A stretch of DNA of 13,033 nt from Opitutia bacterium UBA5964 (GCA_002430605.1 DJBY01000113.1:1-13033), one strand, 5' to 3'. Shown: positions 1-8,121, counted from the stretch's first letter. A program made the numbers and translations. Notes: a model not told the origin generated them from the letters alone.

Positions 1-558
1 GAGTCGCCCACACTCCTATCGCGATTTATTATACTCGCAGAGTGCAATTGCTCAAACAAGCCCCCCGTCAGGCATATCCTTATACATAAGTCTGAATATC
101 AGTTACTGGCGATGACATGAGCTGTTCCATACGTAAAACCTCAACCACCCGCGCCCTGCGGTTGCTGGAGACACCGAGACACGGAGCGTTGAAGGCACCG
201 CAAAAAAATACCTACTCTATCCCCGCTCCGTGTCTCAGTGCCTCAAGCGATAGCGGGTGGTAAAAGGCCGAACCTAAGTGCGGTGGAAACGATTCCTTCA
301 TACCTGCAATGGATCAAACTAGCGTGGATTTGACGATTCAAAGATATGTATAAGGATATGCTTGAAAAGGAGGAGAGCTAGAAACATGCCGCCGAGCGCC
401 ATTACTGACGTAAATTTAATAATCCAAATATATGTATCTGCAATGCCATAACGATCGCAACGAGGTCCATTGATTTTTTAATGTTTAACATAATCTGGTT
501 AATTTATCTGTGTTTGATTTTTGTGCGGTTATCCAACTGACACGCCTTTTCAGTATTT
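1..558. other. Non-coding region downstream of the rhamnosidase gene
   Basis: No convincing gene is visible. The main structure is the nested palindromic element at 68-365, listed separately. The stretch 366-558 is A+T-rich. A purine-rich AAAGGAGG lies at 366-373, followed 12 bases later by a 21-codon reading frame (386-451); the spacing is too long and the peptide too featureless to call it a gene. No clear T-tailed hairpin terminator is seen just past the rhamnosidase stop at 559-561. Confidence 0.6.
68..365. repeat. Nested inverted-repeat element, MITE-like
   Basis: The outer arms are a perfect 17-bp inverted repeat (72-88 against 345-361), which extends to 20 of 21 matches over 68-88 and 345-365. 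Inside lie a 9-bp pair (ACCACCCGC at 144-152, GCGGGTGGT at 253-261) and a perfect 13-bp pair (GAGACACGGAGCG at 176-188, CGCTCCGTGTCTC at 224-236). The latter extends imperfectly to about 22 bp (167-188 against 224-245). The nested arms and the lack of any reading frame suggest a small non-autonomous mobile or REP-like element. No target-site duplication is obvious, so mobility is an inference. Confidence 0.45.
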
Positions 559-3177
559 TCACTTGGCTTTTTTTGCACGAAAGCTCCACTTGCCAGCCAC
601 AACGGTATACTTGATATATCGATCAGTGTTTTCAAGAAACGTCAGGCCCGCTACCGATTGTTCAGATTTGCCGTTCCGCCAGACAACGGTTCCATTGACT
701 TCAATCTCTGTAATGTTAGCTTGCGGGATTCCGACAATAGCCGTCGTGCCTGCCGGTGAGTTTAATTTTAAACCGAAGGCCTCTGCTGCATTCTGTAGCT
801 CTACATCGATATTTCCCTTCACCGATGGAACCGTGGTCTTGATCGTTTTCAATGGCCCCATCTGCGGCAATACATGATAGGTTTGGTAGCCTGGGGTCAC
901 TGGAGCCACACCAGCACCATATTGCGACAGCAGCGTCAGCGCGCCACCGCACCAGGCATGGTTGATGGTGCCTCCTCCGCTACCACCGATTTTCCAGTCT
1001 TCCCACAGCGTGCTGTAAGCATGGTCGGTCATCTCTTTGAATCGTTTCTTGGTGCGGGCAATCGCATCGTTCTCAAAGCGCATCTGATACAGGGCCTCAC
1101 CCACATACTTCTCCATGTAGGGACTGCTGTGTTCTTGTGTTTGGAATACTTGGCGAATCGCCTCGTATTGCTCGGGTTTGGCCAATCCGGAGATCACGGC
1201 CAGGGCATGCACACGGTCATCTGTCTTGCCCTTGTAATCAGGTGAACGATATTCTTTGCCGTTCCAGAAGGTCTGATTGAAGTTCTTTTCGATGCTCTTC
1301 ATACGAGCTTCGATGGCCGAAATATCCCCCGCTTCGCCGACGGCCTTGGCCATGTTCAACTGGCCCTTCAGAGCTAAGTAATACCAGCCGTTAAACAAAA
1401 TGGCCATATCCTTGTTATGCCCCCAGTCGCCCCAAAGCCAGTCGCCCTTGCGCGGAACCACTAGGCCGTCCTCGCCTAGCCTCCAAAGAGAGAGGTAGCG
1501 TTTCACTGCCGGATAGACCGTGCGGATCGTCTCGATGTCTCCGCTGTATTGGTAGTAAGTCCAGAAGCCATAGTAACCGATCGAATTGAGCATTTGCATC
1601 GGTAGCTCTCGGTTCCAGTTGCCCGCGGGGACGGGCGAGTAAATCGTATGATCCGGTCGCTGCCAGTTAGCCAACTCGAGAATCCCCTTCTTCGCTAGAT
1701 CCGCACTGCGCGGATCGAGCGCATAGAATGCCTCGCCCATCTCATTGACCATGTCGCCCCACCACTGCGCGCGCTCACGGTCGGGGCAATCAAAGTAGGT
1801 ATCGCGCATTGTGATATACAGGGTCCGCAGCGCTTTCTTGCGATAGCGATTCAGGAAATCATCGTCGCATTCAAAAGTGCCAGTGAACTCCGCATTGTAT
1901 CCCGTTTCACGATATTTCAGTGCTAGAATTTTGAAGCCCGCTGGAATGGTGTAATGTACTTCGTGTCCATTCATCCAGCCCAGGTTCTCGTATGCCTGCA
2001 AGCCTTGGCGCGTCACGTATTCGCCGCGCACATTGACCGCCTTGCCACCAAGGTAATTATCCATGCGGATGTCGACTAACTGACCAGCCGGGCCTTCCAC
2101 TTTCAGATAGGGTGTCACCTGCGCATTGTAGGGAAGTTTTGCTTTGATGGTCTTTCCATCTGATACCTTGGGCAACTCGGCTGCGTTCACATAGTCTTTC
2201 AAGCCAAAGTCCTTCCACAGTGGAATCGGGCGCTCAATCAGCGCGTTCCACGGCGCACAGGGCGCTACCCCGTATTCGGCCGCAGCAAGCCAAGCAGAAT
2301 CGTCAAAGCCTGGGTTCTGCCAGCCAAGCAGATCGCTCTGTGCATCAAACCGAATGTTCGATTCCGGAAGACGGTAATTCGGATGCGGCGCTCCAGTATT
2401 TCCATAGGCCGGATGAATGGTCGCCTTCCAGCTAGCGTCACTCGGTAAAGGTTTCCCATCCACCTGCGCATCGAACACCAGTCCAGCTTTGCCGCTGCTC
2501 TTATGGCTGAACCCATGTTTGCCGAAATACCAGAGCAACACGGAAATCGTGTTCTCCCCCTGCTGCAAGTGTTTCGTCAAATCAACACGGTCAAAATAAG
2601 TATCATTTGGTGTTGGTCCACGTTTCAGCTGACCTTCAAAAACTACCAGCTTTCCATTGATCCAGAGCCAATATTTAGAATCTGCTGCAATCCGCGCGAT
2701 CGCCTGACCGGGCACCTGATCGAGATGTACGACCTTGCGGAAACAACTCCACTGGTTCACGCCTTTGGGCGGCGTCTCCTGTTGCAAACCCTTCACAAGA
2801 TCGTAATACCCATCTTCCTTCACCGACGCTTGTATCACTTTACCGTCAACGGCGAACTCAAGTTCCAGCGTCTTCACGAGTCCAACAGCCGGATCCCGCC
2901 CCGCAGTGCCATTGTTGGCGATCACACGATACTTTCCAGCCGCAACTGCCTGCTGAACTTTCTTCGTTAGATCCACCTGCTTGGCCGGATTGCCCTTCTC
3001 TCCGTAAAGCGCCTTTTTGATCACCACCTTAGGAGCCTTTTGGGACGATGCCTGGTTGGATGCCGGCTGTTCGAGCGCACCGATCCAAGATGCCTGCCAT
3101 TTCTCTGCGACAGCGTCAGCCACTCCATAGAGAGGCAAACACATCATCGTGAATACAAACCATTTATATATTCTCAT
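559..3177 (-). CDS. Secreted GH78-family alpha-L-rhamnosidase
   Basis: This 872-residue protein should hydrolyse terminal alpha-L-rhamnose from oligo- or polysaccharides outside the cytoplasm. Residues 1-24 form a signal peptide (MRIYKWF, a hydrophobic stretch, then ADAVA). The N-terminal half (about 140-430) is beta-rich and fits the accessory sandwich domains of GH78. The (alpha/alpha)6 catalytic domain begins near 435 and carries the family signature DCPDRERAQWWGD at 463-475. Glu468 aligns with the general acid, and Glu726 in STLWEDW, followed by INHAW, fits the general base. A C-terminal beta domain starts around GYQTYHVLPQMGPL. It is the last gene of a minus-strand operon, 6 bp after the beta-helix gene. 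Family assignment is firm. The natural substrate, possibly a desulfated rhamnose end of ulvan-type chains, is inferred from the neighbouring sulfatase. Confidence 0.9.
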   Translation of the reverse strand: MRIYKWFVFTMMCLPLYGVADAVAEKWQASWIGALEQPASNQASSQKAPKVVIKKALYGEKGNPAKQVDLTKKVQQAVAAGKYRVIANNGTAGRDPAVGLVKTLELEFAVDGKVIQASVKEDGYYDLVKGLQQETPPKGVNQWSCFRKVVHLDQVPGQAIARIAADSKYWLWINGKLVVFEGQLKRGPTPNDTYFDRVDLTKHLQQGENTISVLLWYFGKHGFSHKSSGKAGLVFDAQVDGKPLPSDASWKATIHPAYGNTGAPHPNYRLPESNIRFDAQSDLLGWQNPGFDDSAWLAAAEYGVAPCAPWNALIERPIPLWKDFGLKDYVNAAELPKVSDGKTIKAKLPYNAQVTPYLKVEGPAGQLVDIRMDNYLGGKAVNVRGEYVTRQGLQAYENLGWMNGHEVHYTIPAGFKILALKYRETGYNAEFTGTFECDDDFLNRYRKKALRTLYITMRDTYFDCPDRERAQWWGDMVNEMGEAFYALDPRSADLAKKGILELANWQRPDHTIYSPVPAGNWNRELPMQMLNSIGYYGFWTYYQYSGDIETIRTVYPAVKRYLSLWRLGEDGLVVPRKGDWLWGDWGHNKDMAILFNGWYYLALKGQLNMAKAVGEAGDISAIEARMKSIEKNFNQTFWNGKEYRSPDYKGKTDDRVHALAVISGLAKPEQYEAIRQVFQTQEHSSPYMEKYVGEALYQMRFENDAIARTKKRFKEMTDHAYSTLWEDWKIGGSGGGTINHAWCGGALTLLSQYGAGVAPVTPGYQTYHVLPQMGPLKTIKTTVPSVKGNIDVELQNAAEAFGLKLNSPAGTTAIVGIPQANITEIEVNGTVVWRNGKSEQSVAGLTFLENTDRYIKYTVVAGKWSFRAKKAK

Positions 3178-3183
3178 GCATTC

Positions 3184-5034
3184 TTAATTCATCTTCGTGC
3201 TGAACTCCCATTGAACACGGCCACTTCCAGAAGTCTCAATGGGGCCGGGCAGAGTGTTTGCGACAGTGCGAAGCACACCCGAAAAGTCGCGATCGACCTG
3301 TACAGGTGAGCCGTCGGGCATTTCATACGGCAAGCCTGTCACTTGAGCGGTGCCCAGACGTTCGGCAGTGACGACCGGACGGAGCTGCCCGCGGCGCCAA
3401 GCAGGATCAACTGACCATTCAACTAGACCATCCGAATTGACCAGACGAAACGGAGGTTTTACGTCCGCAAGCACGACGGGTTTCTTATCAAACACGGGTG
3501 GCACTGCGCCGTTCAGGTAGAGGTTGCCTTCCATATCGAACGGCACTTGGTCGAGCTGTTGCTGATCCATCCCTCCCCAGCCCGGAATAAAGGTCGGCCC
3601 GGAACCAGCGAAAATATTGTTGATATAGCGATCATCGCCTGGGTTGTTAATATGAATATCAACCAGACGAGTTGAATGCGGCTCAGCATACGGAGTTTCT
3701 CGAATGGTTTTTGCAATCACCGCGACGCCGCGAAAATAGTTATTCACAAACGCCGTGCCTCGCGACGTGCTCACCACTGAGCGTGGAGATAAAAAGATGT
3801 TGTTCGCAACCAGAGTCGGCCCGTGTGAGACTTCGACATAAAGATCGGTGTTGGCATTATCGAATCCGATATTGCCTTCGATCACCGTCCCCTGCGCGAG
3901 CCAGTCGACCCATATGGCCCGGCACTCGCCGCCAGTGCGGCAGACCGTATTGCCTCGAATCACCGTATCAATCGCGCCATGCAATTTAATCCCACCCTGC
4001 TCAAGCCCGCCAAATGTGCGGCGCACGTGAATATCGGAAATATAGTTGTCTTCCAACAAGCTGAAGGCGGCACCCATACTGCCGCTGATACCTGATGTTT
4101 CGCAATGCGAGATTCGGTTGCGACGCACGATATGGCTGCCGACTTTATCCTGACTCCAATCACCGCTTTCAGAAGCATCCGCTAGAATATCGCGGAAGCC
4201 GACCACATTGCCGGGATAGTCGCCGCGGTCGGCGATCCCAAGCTGCACGCCAACGGTGATGGAGTGGCTGATATCATTTTCTTCGATGATCCAGCCCTTG
4301 CTCCAGTATGGCCCGATGACCCCCATTTGATTCTGGGTCGGCGCTGCCCATGGCGTGGCCGCATGGCGCAGCTCAAAACCGCGCACAGTAATATAATTGA
4401 TGCCAGTTTGTTTTGGAAAAAACACCGTCTGTCGGGCATTGATTTCGACGACTGCTTCATTCGGATTTACAGCCGGAAACTGTGCCCAGATCGTGGTGCT
4501 TTCGTCGGTCACTTCGCCGAACCAGAGCGGATCGTCGGCCGCCGGTTTCAGCACGTCCTCAAGCGAGGCCGCTTCACCGCGCCACTCCCCGTTCAGATAG
4601 ACGGAGCCGGTGTGATGCACTCGGTCGCGTGGTCGGAACCAATGCCCCTCGAGTACATCGCTGTAGGGATTGAAGTCGCCAAAAAAACTATTGGGCAGCG
4701 TTACAGTCCATGTGTCGTTCTCCACCTGTTTCCAGTCCGTGACCAGTTCGGAGCCTTTAATGGCAACGGCTTCGCCGGGCGCTGCCTGATAGATGATTCG
4801 CTGCTCATCGGAGCTGCCGCCGCGCGGCGGGCTGACTCGCTCGCGATAGATTCCCTCGTGAACCGTAATCGTGTCGCCAGGTTGCGCGAGATCCGCCGCC
4901 GCCTGAATCGTCAGCAATGGCTGACTCGCAGAACCAGCATTGTTGTTACTGCCCTGTTTACCCACATGATAGTCTGCCGCATGCAGCGAACCTACGATCA
5001 TCGAAAACGCTATTATACTTTTATTTTTCATCAT
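3184..5034 (-). CDS. Secreted right-handed beta-helix glycosidase, GH120-like
   Basis: The frame is open from 5118, but the start is placed at ATG 5034 (or the adjacent ATG at 5031). There MMKNKSIIAFSMIVGSLHA forms a clean signal peptide ending before ADYHV, whereas the upstream residues are implausibly basic. This gives 616 residues and a 14-bp overlap with the sulfatase stop. The mature protein opens with a TIQAAADLAQPGDTI segment typical of pectate-lyase-like beta-helices, then has many short Asn-rich coils (for example RGNTVCR, VANNIFL). The stretch AIWVDWLAQGT, followed by DLYVEVSHGP and then ANN, resembles GH120 beta-xylosidases, whose nucleophile and acid/base are Asp and Glu about 23 residues apart (Asp382 and Glu405 in Thermoanaerobacterium XylC, from memory). 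Here Asp377 and Glu401 (numbered from the 5034 start) would be the pair. A beta-xylosidase would suit a xylose-containing sulfated rhamnan. The beta-helix fold is certain; GH120 membership is a motif-based inference, with GH141 or a polysaccharide lyase as alternatives. Confidence 0.75.
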   Translation of the reverse strand: MMKNKSIIAFSMIVGSLHAADYHVGKQGSNNNAGSASQPLLTIQAAADLAQPGDTITVHEGIYRERVSPPRGGSSDEQRIIYQAAPGEAVAIKGSELVTDWKQVENDTWTVTLPNSFFGDFNPYSDVLEGHWFRPRDRVHHTGSVYLNGEWRGEAASLEDVLKPAADDPLWFGEVTDESTTIWAQFPAVNPNEAVVEINARQTVFFPKQTGINYITVRGFELRHAATPWAAPTQNQMGVIGPYWSKGWIIEENDISHSITVGVQLGIADRGDYPGNVVGFRDILADASESGDWSQDKVGSHIVRRNRISHCETSGISGSMGAAFSLLEDNYISDIHVRRTFGGLEQGGIKLHGAIDTVIRGNTVCRTGGECRAIWVDWLAQGTVIEGNIGFDNANTDLYVEVSHGPTLVANNIFLSPRSVVSTSRGTAFVNNYFRGVAVIAKTIRETPYAEPHSTRLVDIHINNPGDDRYINNIFAGSGPTFIPGWGGMDQQQLDQVPFDMEGNLYLNGAVPPVFDKKPVVLADVKPPFRLVNSDGLVEWSVDPAWRRGQLRPVVTAERLGTAQVTGLPYEMPDGSPVQVDRDFSGVLRTVANTLPGPIETSGSGRVQWEFSTKMN

Positions 5035-6607
5035 TAAATTCCGTTGCTTTCGCTTTTTCTGCCGCCTTCTTTTGAAGCGCCACTTTTGCGGCATGCTGTT
5101 GCGCACGCAACGCAGCATTTAGACTGGCATCGGGATCGCCTGCATCCCCACCACGAGCGAGCATCACTGGGTATTGCTCATCCCACCATTGATCGTAAGT
5201 TGCGATCATCGTGCCGACACGTTCCGGATGCTGTAACGCGATGTCGTCGAGACAGCCAGGATCGTTTTTCACATCATACAGCGCCCAGCGATCAGCCGGC
5301 GAGACGCCCCAATGGTATTGCGCGGTTCCGTTCGCATACGTAGCATTTGTCTGCCCCTTGCGAACCCCGCGTAGCGTCGTGCATTGACTGCTATATTTAG
5401 CACATTCCGGATCATCGCACGGCACGCTGCGCAGCAACAGGTAATTCCCTTGCCGCACCGCGCCCATGGCATGTTTGTGCGAGGCAGCAGACCCACTTGG
5501 CCAGCGACCGACATTATGAAATAAGTAGCGATCATCATGCGTCCAATCTTCACCGTTCAGTAATGACAGTAGACTGTAGCCCTGTAGTTCAGACTGCACG
5601 CTTTCAGGGATCTCGGCCCCAGCCAACTCGCACAAGGTCGGCAACACATCAATATGCGCGGCCAGGTTATTCACCGTGCGGGGCGTCCACTGCCCCGGCC
5701 ATTTCCAAAACGACATCGCGCGGGTGCCGCCCTCCCAGATGGTGCATTTAGAGCCACGCATTCCCGCATTGTAGACATCGAGTCCTTCCGTCACGCCATT
5801 ATCGTTGATGAATATCAAAATCGTATCCTCCTCTAGGCCGCGCTCTTTGAGGAACGCCGTCAGGCGGCCGAGGTTTTGATCGATGTTTTCAATCATCGCC
5901 AGATAGCTGGCATGCGTATCGTTCAGCCCTTTGGCCTTATATTTCTCAATCAGATCTTCTGGCGCATCCAGCGGTGTATGCGGCGAATAAGTGCAGAGAT
6001 ATAGGAAGAACGGCTGGTCGCCTGATTCATCCATAAATGCCATGGCTTCATCAAAAAAAGCATCCTCTCGAAACCCTTTGGTCGGGAAACGTTTGTTGTT
6101 TCGAATCATTTCCACGTCAAAATGCTGATGCGGGCCGCCGACATTCGTCGAACACCAATCAAACCCCCGGTCGGCTGGAATGTAGCCCTTGCTGTTACCA
6201 AGATGCCATTTACCGATGAACCCAGTTGTATAGCCCGCCGACTGCAGTAACTGCGGCAGGATCGTTGCGCCGGTGTAAAGGTGTTCGCGCGGAGTGAGAG
6301 TATGAGTGACCCCATTTCGAAACTCGTGCATACCAGTCATCAGTGCTGCACGCGTTGGCGAGCAGGACGGGCTGACATAAAAATTATCGAACCGCACACT
6401 CTCATCGTGCATTTGGTCCATGTGCGGCGATTCCAAATACGGATGACCATGCCGGGCGATATCGCCGTAGCCCTGATCATCTGTCAGAATAAATATAATG
6501 TTCGGCCTGTCCTGCACCGGTTGGACGGATTGCTTCGCAGCATTCGCAGGCAATGCTGCCAACAGCATCGCCATCAAAAGTCCGCTTCGTTTGATTATTC
6601 TATTCAT
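5021..6607 (-). CDS. Secreted S1-family (formylglycine-dependent) sulfatase
   Basis: This 528-residue enzyme belongs to the alkaline-phosphatase-like superfamily and should remove sulfate esters from a carbohydrate. Residues 1-23 are a signal peptide (MNRIIKR, hydrophobic core, ANA). The metal ligands Asp43-Asp44 lie in FILTDDQGYGD. Cys82 in SCSPTRAALMTG is the Cys-type site converted to formylglycine, with Arg86. GKWHLG at 132-137 supplies the Lys133/His135 pair, SPH gives His210, NDN at 269-271 gives the second metal pair, and Lys287 lies in GSKCTIWEGG. Nothing essential is missing. Activation needs a formylglycine-generating enzyme or anaerobic maturase, which is not in the window. It is the first gene of the operon with the beta-helix glycosidase and the rhamnosidase. 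A conserved palindrome lies 45 bp upstream of the start. No Shine-Dalgarno precedes ATG 6607. The S1 subfamily and the sulfated sugar are not determined. Confidence 0.92.
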   Translation of the reverse strand: MNRIIKRSGLLMAMLLAALPANAAKQSVQPVQDRPNIIFILTDDQGYGDIARHGHPYLESPHMDQMHDESVRFDNFYVSPSCSPTRAALMTGMHEFRNGVTHTLTPREHLYTGATILPQLLQSAGYTTGFIGKWHLGNSKGYIPADRGFDWCSTNVGGPHQHFDVEMIRNNKRFPTKGFREDAFFDEAMAFMDESGDQPFFLYLCTYSPHTPLDAPEDLIEKYKAKGLNDTHASYLAMIENIDQNLGRLTAFLKERGLEEDTILIFINDNGVTEGLDVYNAGMRGSKCTIWEGGTRAMSFWKWPGQWTPRTVNNLAAHIDVLPTLCELAGAEIPESVQSELQGYSLLSLLNGEDWTHDDRYLFHNVGRWPSGSAASHKHAMGAVRQGNYLLLRSVPCDDPECAKYSSQCTTLRGVRKGQTNATYANGTAQYHWGVSPADRWALYDVKNDPGCLDDIALQHPERVGTMIATYDQWWDEQYPVMLARGGDAGDPDASLNAALRAQQHAAKVALQKKAAEKAKATEFNDEK

Positions 6608-6630
6608 TTAGTGTCTCAAGACCTGAGAGT

Positions 6631-6696
6631 AACACAATTACCTCATTCCGCCTATCACTTAATCGCGTGATAACGAAACTCGGGTGTAATTGTGTT
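6631..6696. repeat. Inverted repeat bracketing the sulfatase-operon operator
   Basis: AACACAATTAC at 6631-6641 and GTAATTGTGTT at 6686-6696 form a perfect 11-bp inverted repeat. Its centre (6663.5) almost coincides with the centre of the operator-like palindrome at 6653-6672. In an mRNA started upstream it could close a long stem with the operator as a second stem. As DNA it could be two half-sites of another regulator. A perfect TTGACA hexamer sits just upstream (6700-6705, minus strand), but without a good -10 at normal spacing. Confidence 0.45.
6653..6672 (-). promoter_or_regulatory. Operator-like palindrome, copy 1 (sulfatase operon)
   Basis: Plus-strand sequence TATCACTTAATCGCGTGATA. 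The minus strand contains TATCACGCGATT (6672 to 6661), shared exactly with the other two copies. It sits 45 bp upstream of the sulfatase start. A weak extended -10 (TGTTACTCT on the minus strand, 6626-6634) would put the transcription start near 6619, about 44 bp from the operator centre, a position suited to an activator. The binding protein is unknown. Confidence 0.6.
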
Positions 6697-6706
6697 TGTT
6701 GTCAAA

Positions 6707-6786
6707 GTAGCGCGGTGCTTTCAGCCCGCGTTCCGACCAACACCACACTAATCCGACGCGGAACTGCGGCTAAAGCTTCCACCTAC
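6707..6786. repeat. REP-like imperfect hairpin between sulfatase and GHL15 genes
   Basis: The left arm at 6707-6735 (GTAGCGCGGTGCTTTCAGCC, then CGCGTTCCG) and the right arm at 6759-6786 (CGGAACTGCGGCTAAAGC, then TTCCACCTAC) pair imperfectly around a 23-base loop. The CGGAAC...CGG...CT.AAAGC core matches best. It lies 85 bp past the GHL15 stop and upstream of the sulfatase operon. There is no T-run to make it a normal intrinsic terminator, so a REP-type dispersed palindrome is at least as likely. Confidence 0.4.
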
Positions 6787-6870
6787 GCCAAGGCAACGGA
6801 GTGAGGCAAAACAAGCTTCGGGCGATCAAACTCGACAGAATAAAGGCCGCGCCTCGCCGCGCACAACGGA

Positions 6871-8067
6871 TCACTGCTTCACCTTTTCCCAAATGATCTC
6901 GGCAGTCTCCTGCTTTATATCGACCGTGACACTGGCATGTCGGAACGCGCGCTGATACACGTAGCCTTCTTGAGTGGCCTCCCCCGTCGGAGCGCCCAGC
7001 GGATATTGATACTCGGGTATGTCCTTCATCCAAAGCTTGGACCTGCCATTGTCGACACCGTATCCATCGTTAAACAAGAAGTAACTAAGCGGCTCGGCAC
7101 AGATCAAGTAGAGCGCCAACGCATAGGTGAACCGATTGTCGGGCGACGCGAATTCCTTGATCGAAGACTGGCTAGCTTCCATATCCATGTCGGTATCGGT
7201 ATAGTTCCCCATCCCCATGGTGAAGGCGATAATTTTGCCCGACCGCGCCGCAGACTGGATGGCAGCAATGCCCTTCGCCATATAGTCTTCCCGTGACATT
7301 CCAGCCACAGCGTGCTCGAAACCTTCGGTATAAGACCCGTCGAAAGGCTCGATATATTCCAACCCTGCATCATCAAACCGAGCACGAATGATGTTGGCCA
7401 AGACAAGGCTCTCAGAGCCGGCGTCTGCTCGCAATTGCTTCATCATGCGATGGTAGCCTGCCGCTACCGCCGTTTTCTTCGCATTGCCCACCTGCCGCAT
7501 CAGATAGCCGGGTTCCAGTGCCTTAATATTTCCATCGACGAAGATTCCATCGATATACTGCGACCTGCAGGCCTGCTTGGCATGAGTGAGCCACCAGGAT
7601 TGCACCGCAGGGTTCGACAAGTCGTAGGCCTTAAAATGCCCCCGCACTAAATGGGTGTTTCCCTGTCCATCTGCTAGAAACGCGCCTGGAATCGAGGTAA
7701 TTTGCGCATCTGCAACGGAAGCCGAGTAATGCACCAAGATATTGCGATAATAGAGAATCTTCGTGTGAGGATTGATTGCTTTGACCGCCATTGCCGCTTG
7801 CACGGTTCCAGCTTCGGTGCCGCCAAACTCCCTCGCTCCCGTTGTTTTCTCAAATGTGATCAGCGGAAAGGTCGCCAAATACTCGACTTCTTGGGGAGTA
7901 AAAGCCGTGGCCTTGCGCACATGCATATAGCGCGGCACCGTGTCCCAACTAAAATCTGGGAGCTGAGCTGCAGCGCTCGCGCAGCAGGTGGCGAGCAATG
8001 CGATCGCATAGAGGGTAATTTTAATAGTGTTCAAGAATAGAGGGGGCGAAGGTGACAGGCGAGTCAC
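6871..8067 (-). CDS. Secreted putative glycoside hydrolase, GHL15-like
   Basis: This 398-residue protein resembles the hypothetical glycosyl hydrolase family 15 (GHL15, Pfam PF14885), a TIM-barrel family without a firmly known substrate. After an N-terminal extension, residues about 13-34 form a signal peptide (NTIKITLYAIALLATCCASA). The strand-like segment YIDGIFVDGN at 171-180 holds Asp173 and Asp178, candidates for catalytic residues. KILYYRN (103-109) and the late segment FLFNDGYGVDNG fit other barrel strands. The called start is GTG 8065-8067. A TTG eleven codons on (8034) would give a more compact signal peptide, and neither start has a Shine-Dalgarno. A TATAGT hexamer (8075-8080, minus strand) lies 7 bp before the GTG and would give a leaderless message. 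It is a single-gene unit, and its promoter carries copy 2 of the shared palindrome. The family call is moderately sure; no activity is assigned. Confidence 0.75.
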   Translation of the reverse strand: MTRLSPSPPLFLNTIKITLYAIALLATCCASAAAQLPDFSWDTVPRYMHVRKATAFTPQEVEYLATFPLITFEKTTGAREFGGTEAGTVQAAMAVKAINPHTKILYYRNILVHYSASVADAQITSIPGAFLADGQGNTHLVRGHFKAYDLSNPAVQSWWLTHAKQACRSQYIDGIFVDGNIKALEPGYLMRQVGNAKKTAVAAGYHRMMKQLRADAGSESLVLANIIRARFDDAGLEYIEPFDGSYTEGFEHAVAGMSREDYMAKGIAAIQSAARSGKIIAFTMGMGNYTDTDMDMEASQSSIKEFASPDNRFTYALALYLICAEPLSYFLFNDGYGVDNGRSKLWMKDIPEYQYPLGAPTGEATQEGYVYQRAFRHASVTVDIKQETAEIIWEKVKQ

Positions 8068-8101
8068 TAGAACGACTATAACACACCTGTCATCGCTCCA
8101 G

Positions 8102-8121
8102 TATCACGTAATCGCGTGATA
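8102..8121 (-). promoter_or_regulatory. Operator-like palindrome, copy 2 (GHL15 promoter)
   Basis: TATCACGTAATCGCGTGATA is the most symmetric copy. With one flanking base each side the arms are 8 perfect base pairs (GTATCACG at 8101-8108, CGTGATAC at 8115-8122) around TAATCG. The minus strand reads TATCACGCGATT toward the GHL15 gene. The site lies 34 bp upstream of the GTG start and about 44 bp from the transcription start implied by TATAGT at 8075-8080. It is also 85 bp upstream of the divergent hipB start, so it could affect both genes. Confidence 0.65.

Noticed and set aside
17..26. TATCGCGATT, similar to the shared palindrome
   Set aside because: It lacks the two bases AC of the conserved TATCACGCGATT and has no matching second half, so the spacing is wrong.
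386..451. Small plus-strand reading frame of 21 codons after an AAAGGAGG stretch
   Set aside because: The ribosome-site spacing is about 12 bases, the peptide has no recognisable feature, and the surrounding region looks non-coding.
4264..5037. Long plus-strand open frame (257 codons) opposite the beta-helix gene
   Set aside because: It lies wholly antisense to a well-supported secreted glycosidase, and its translation has no domain features.
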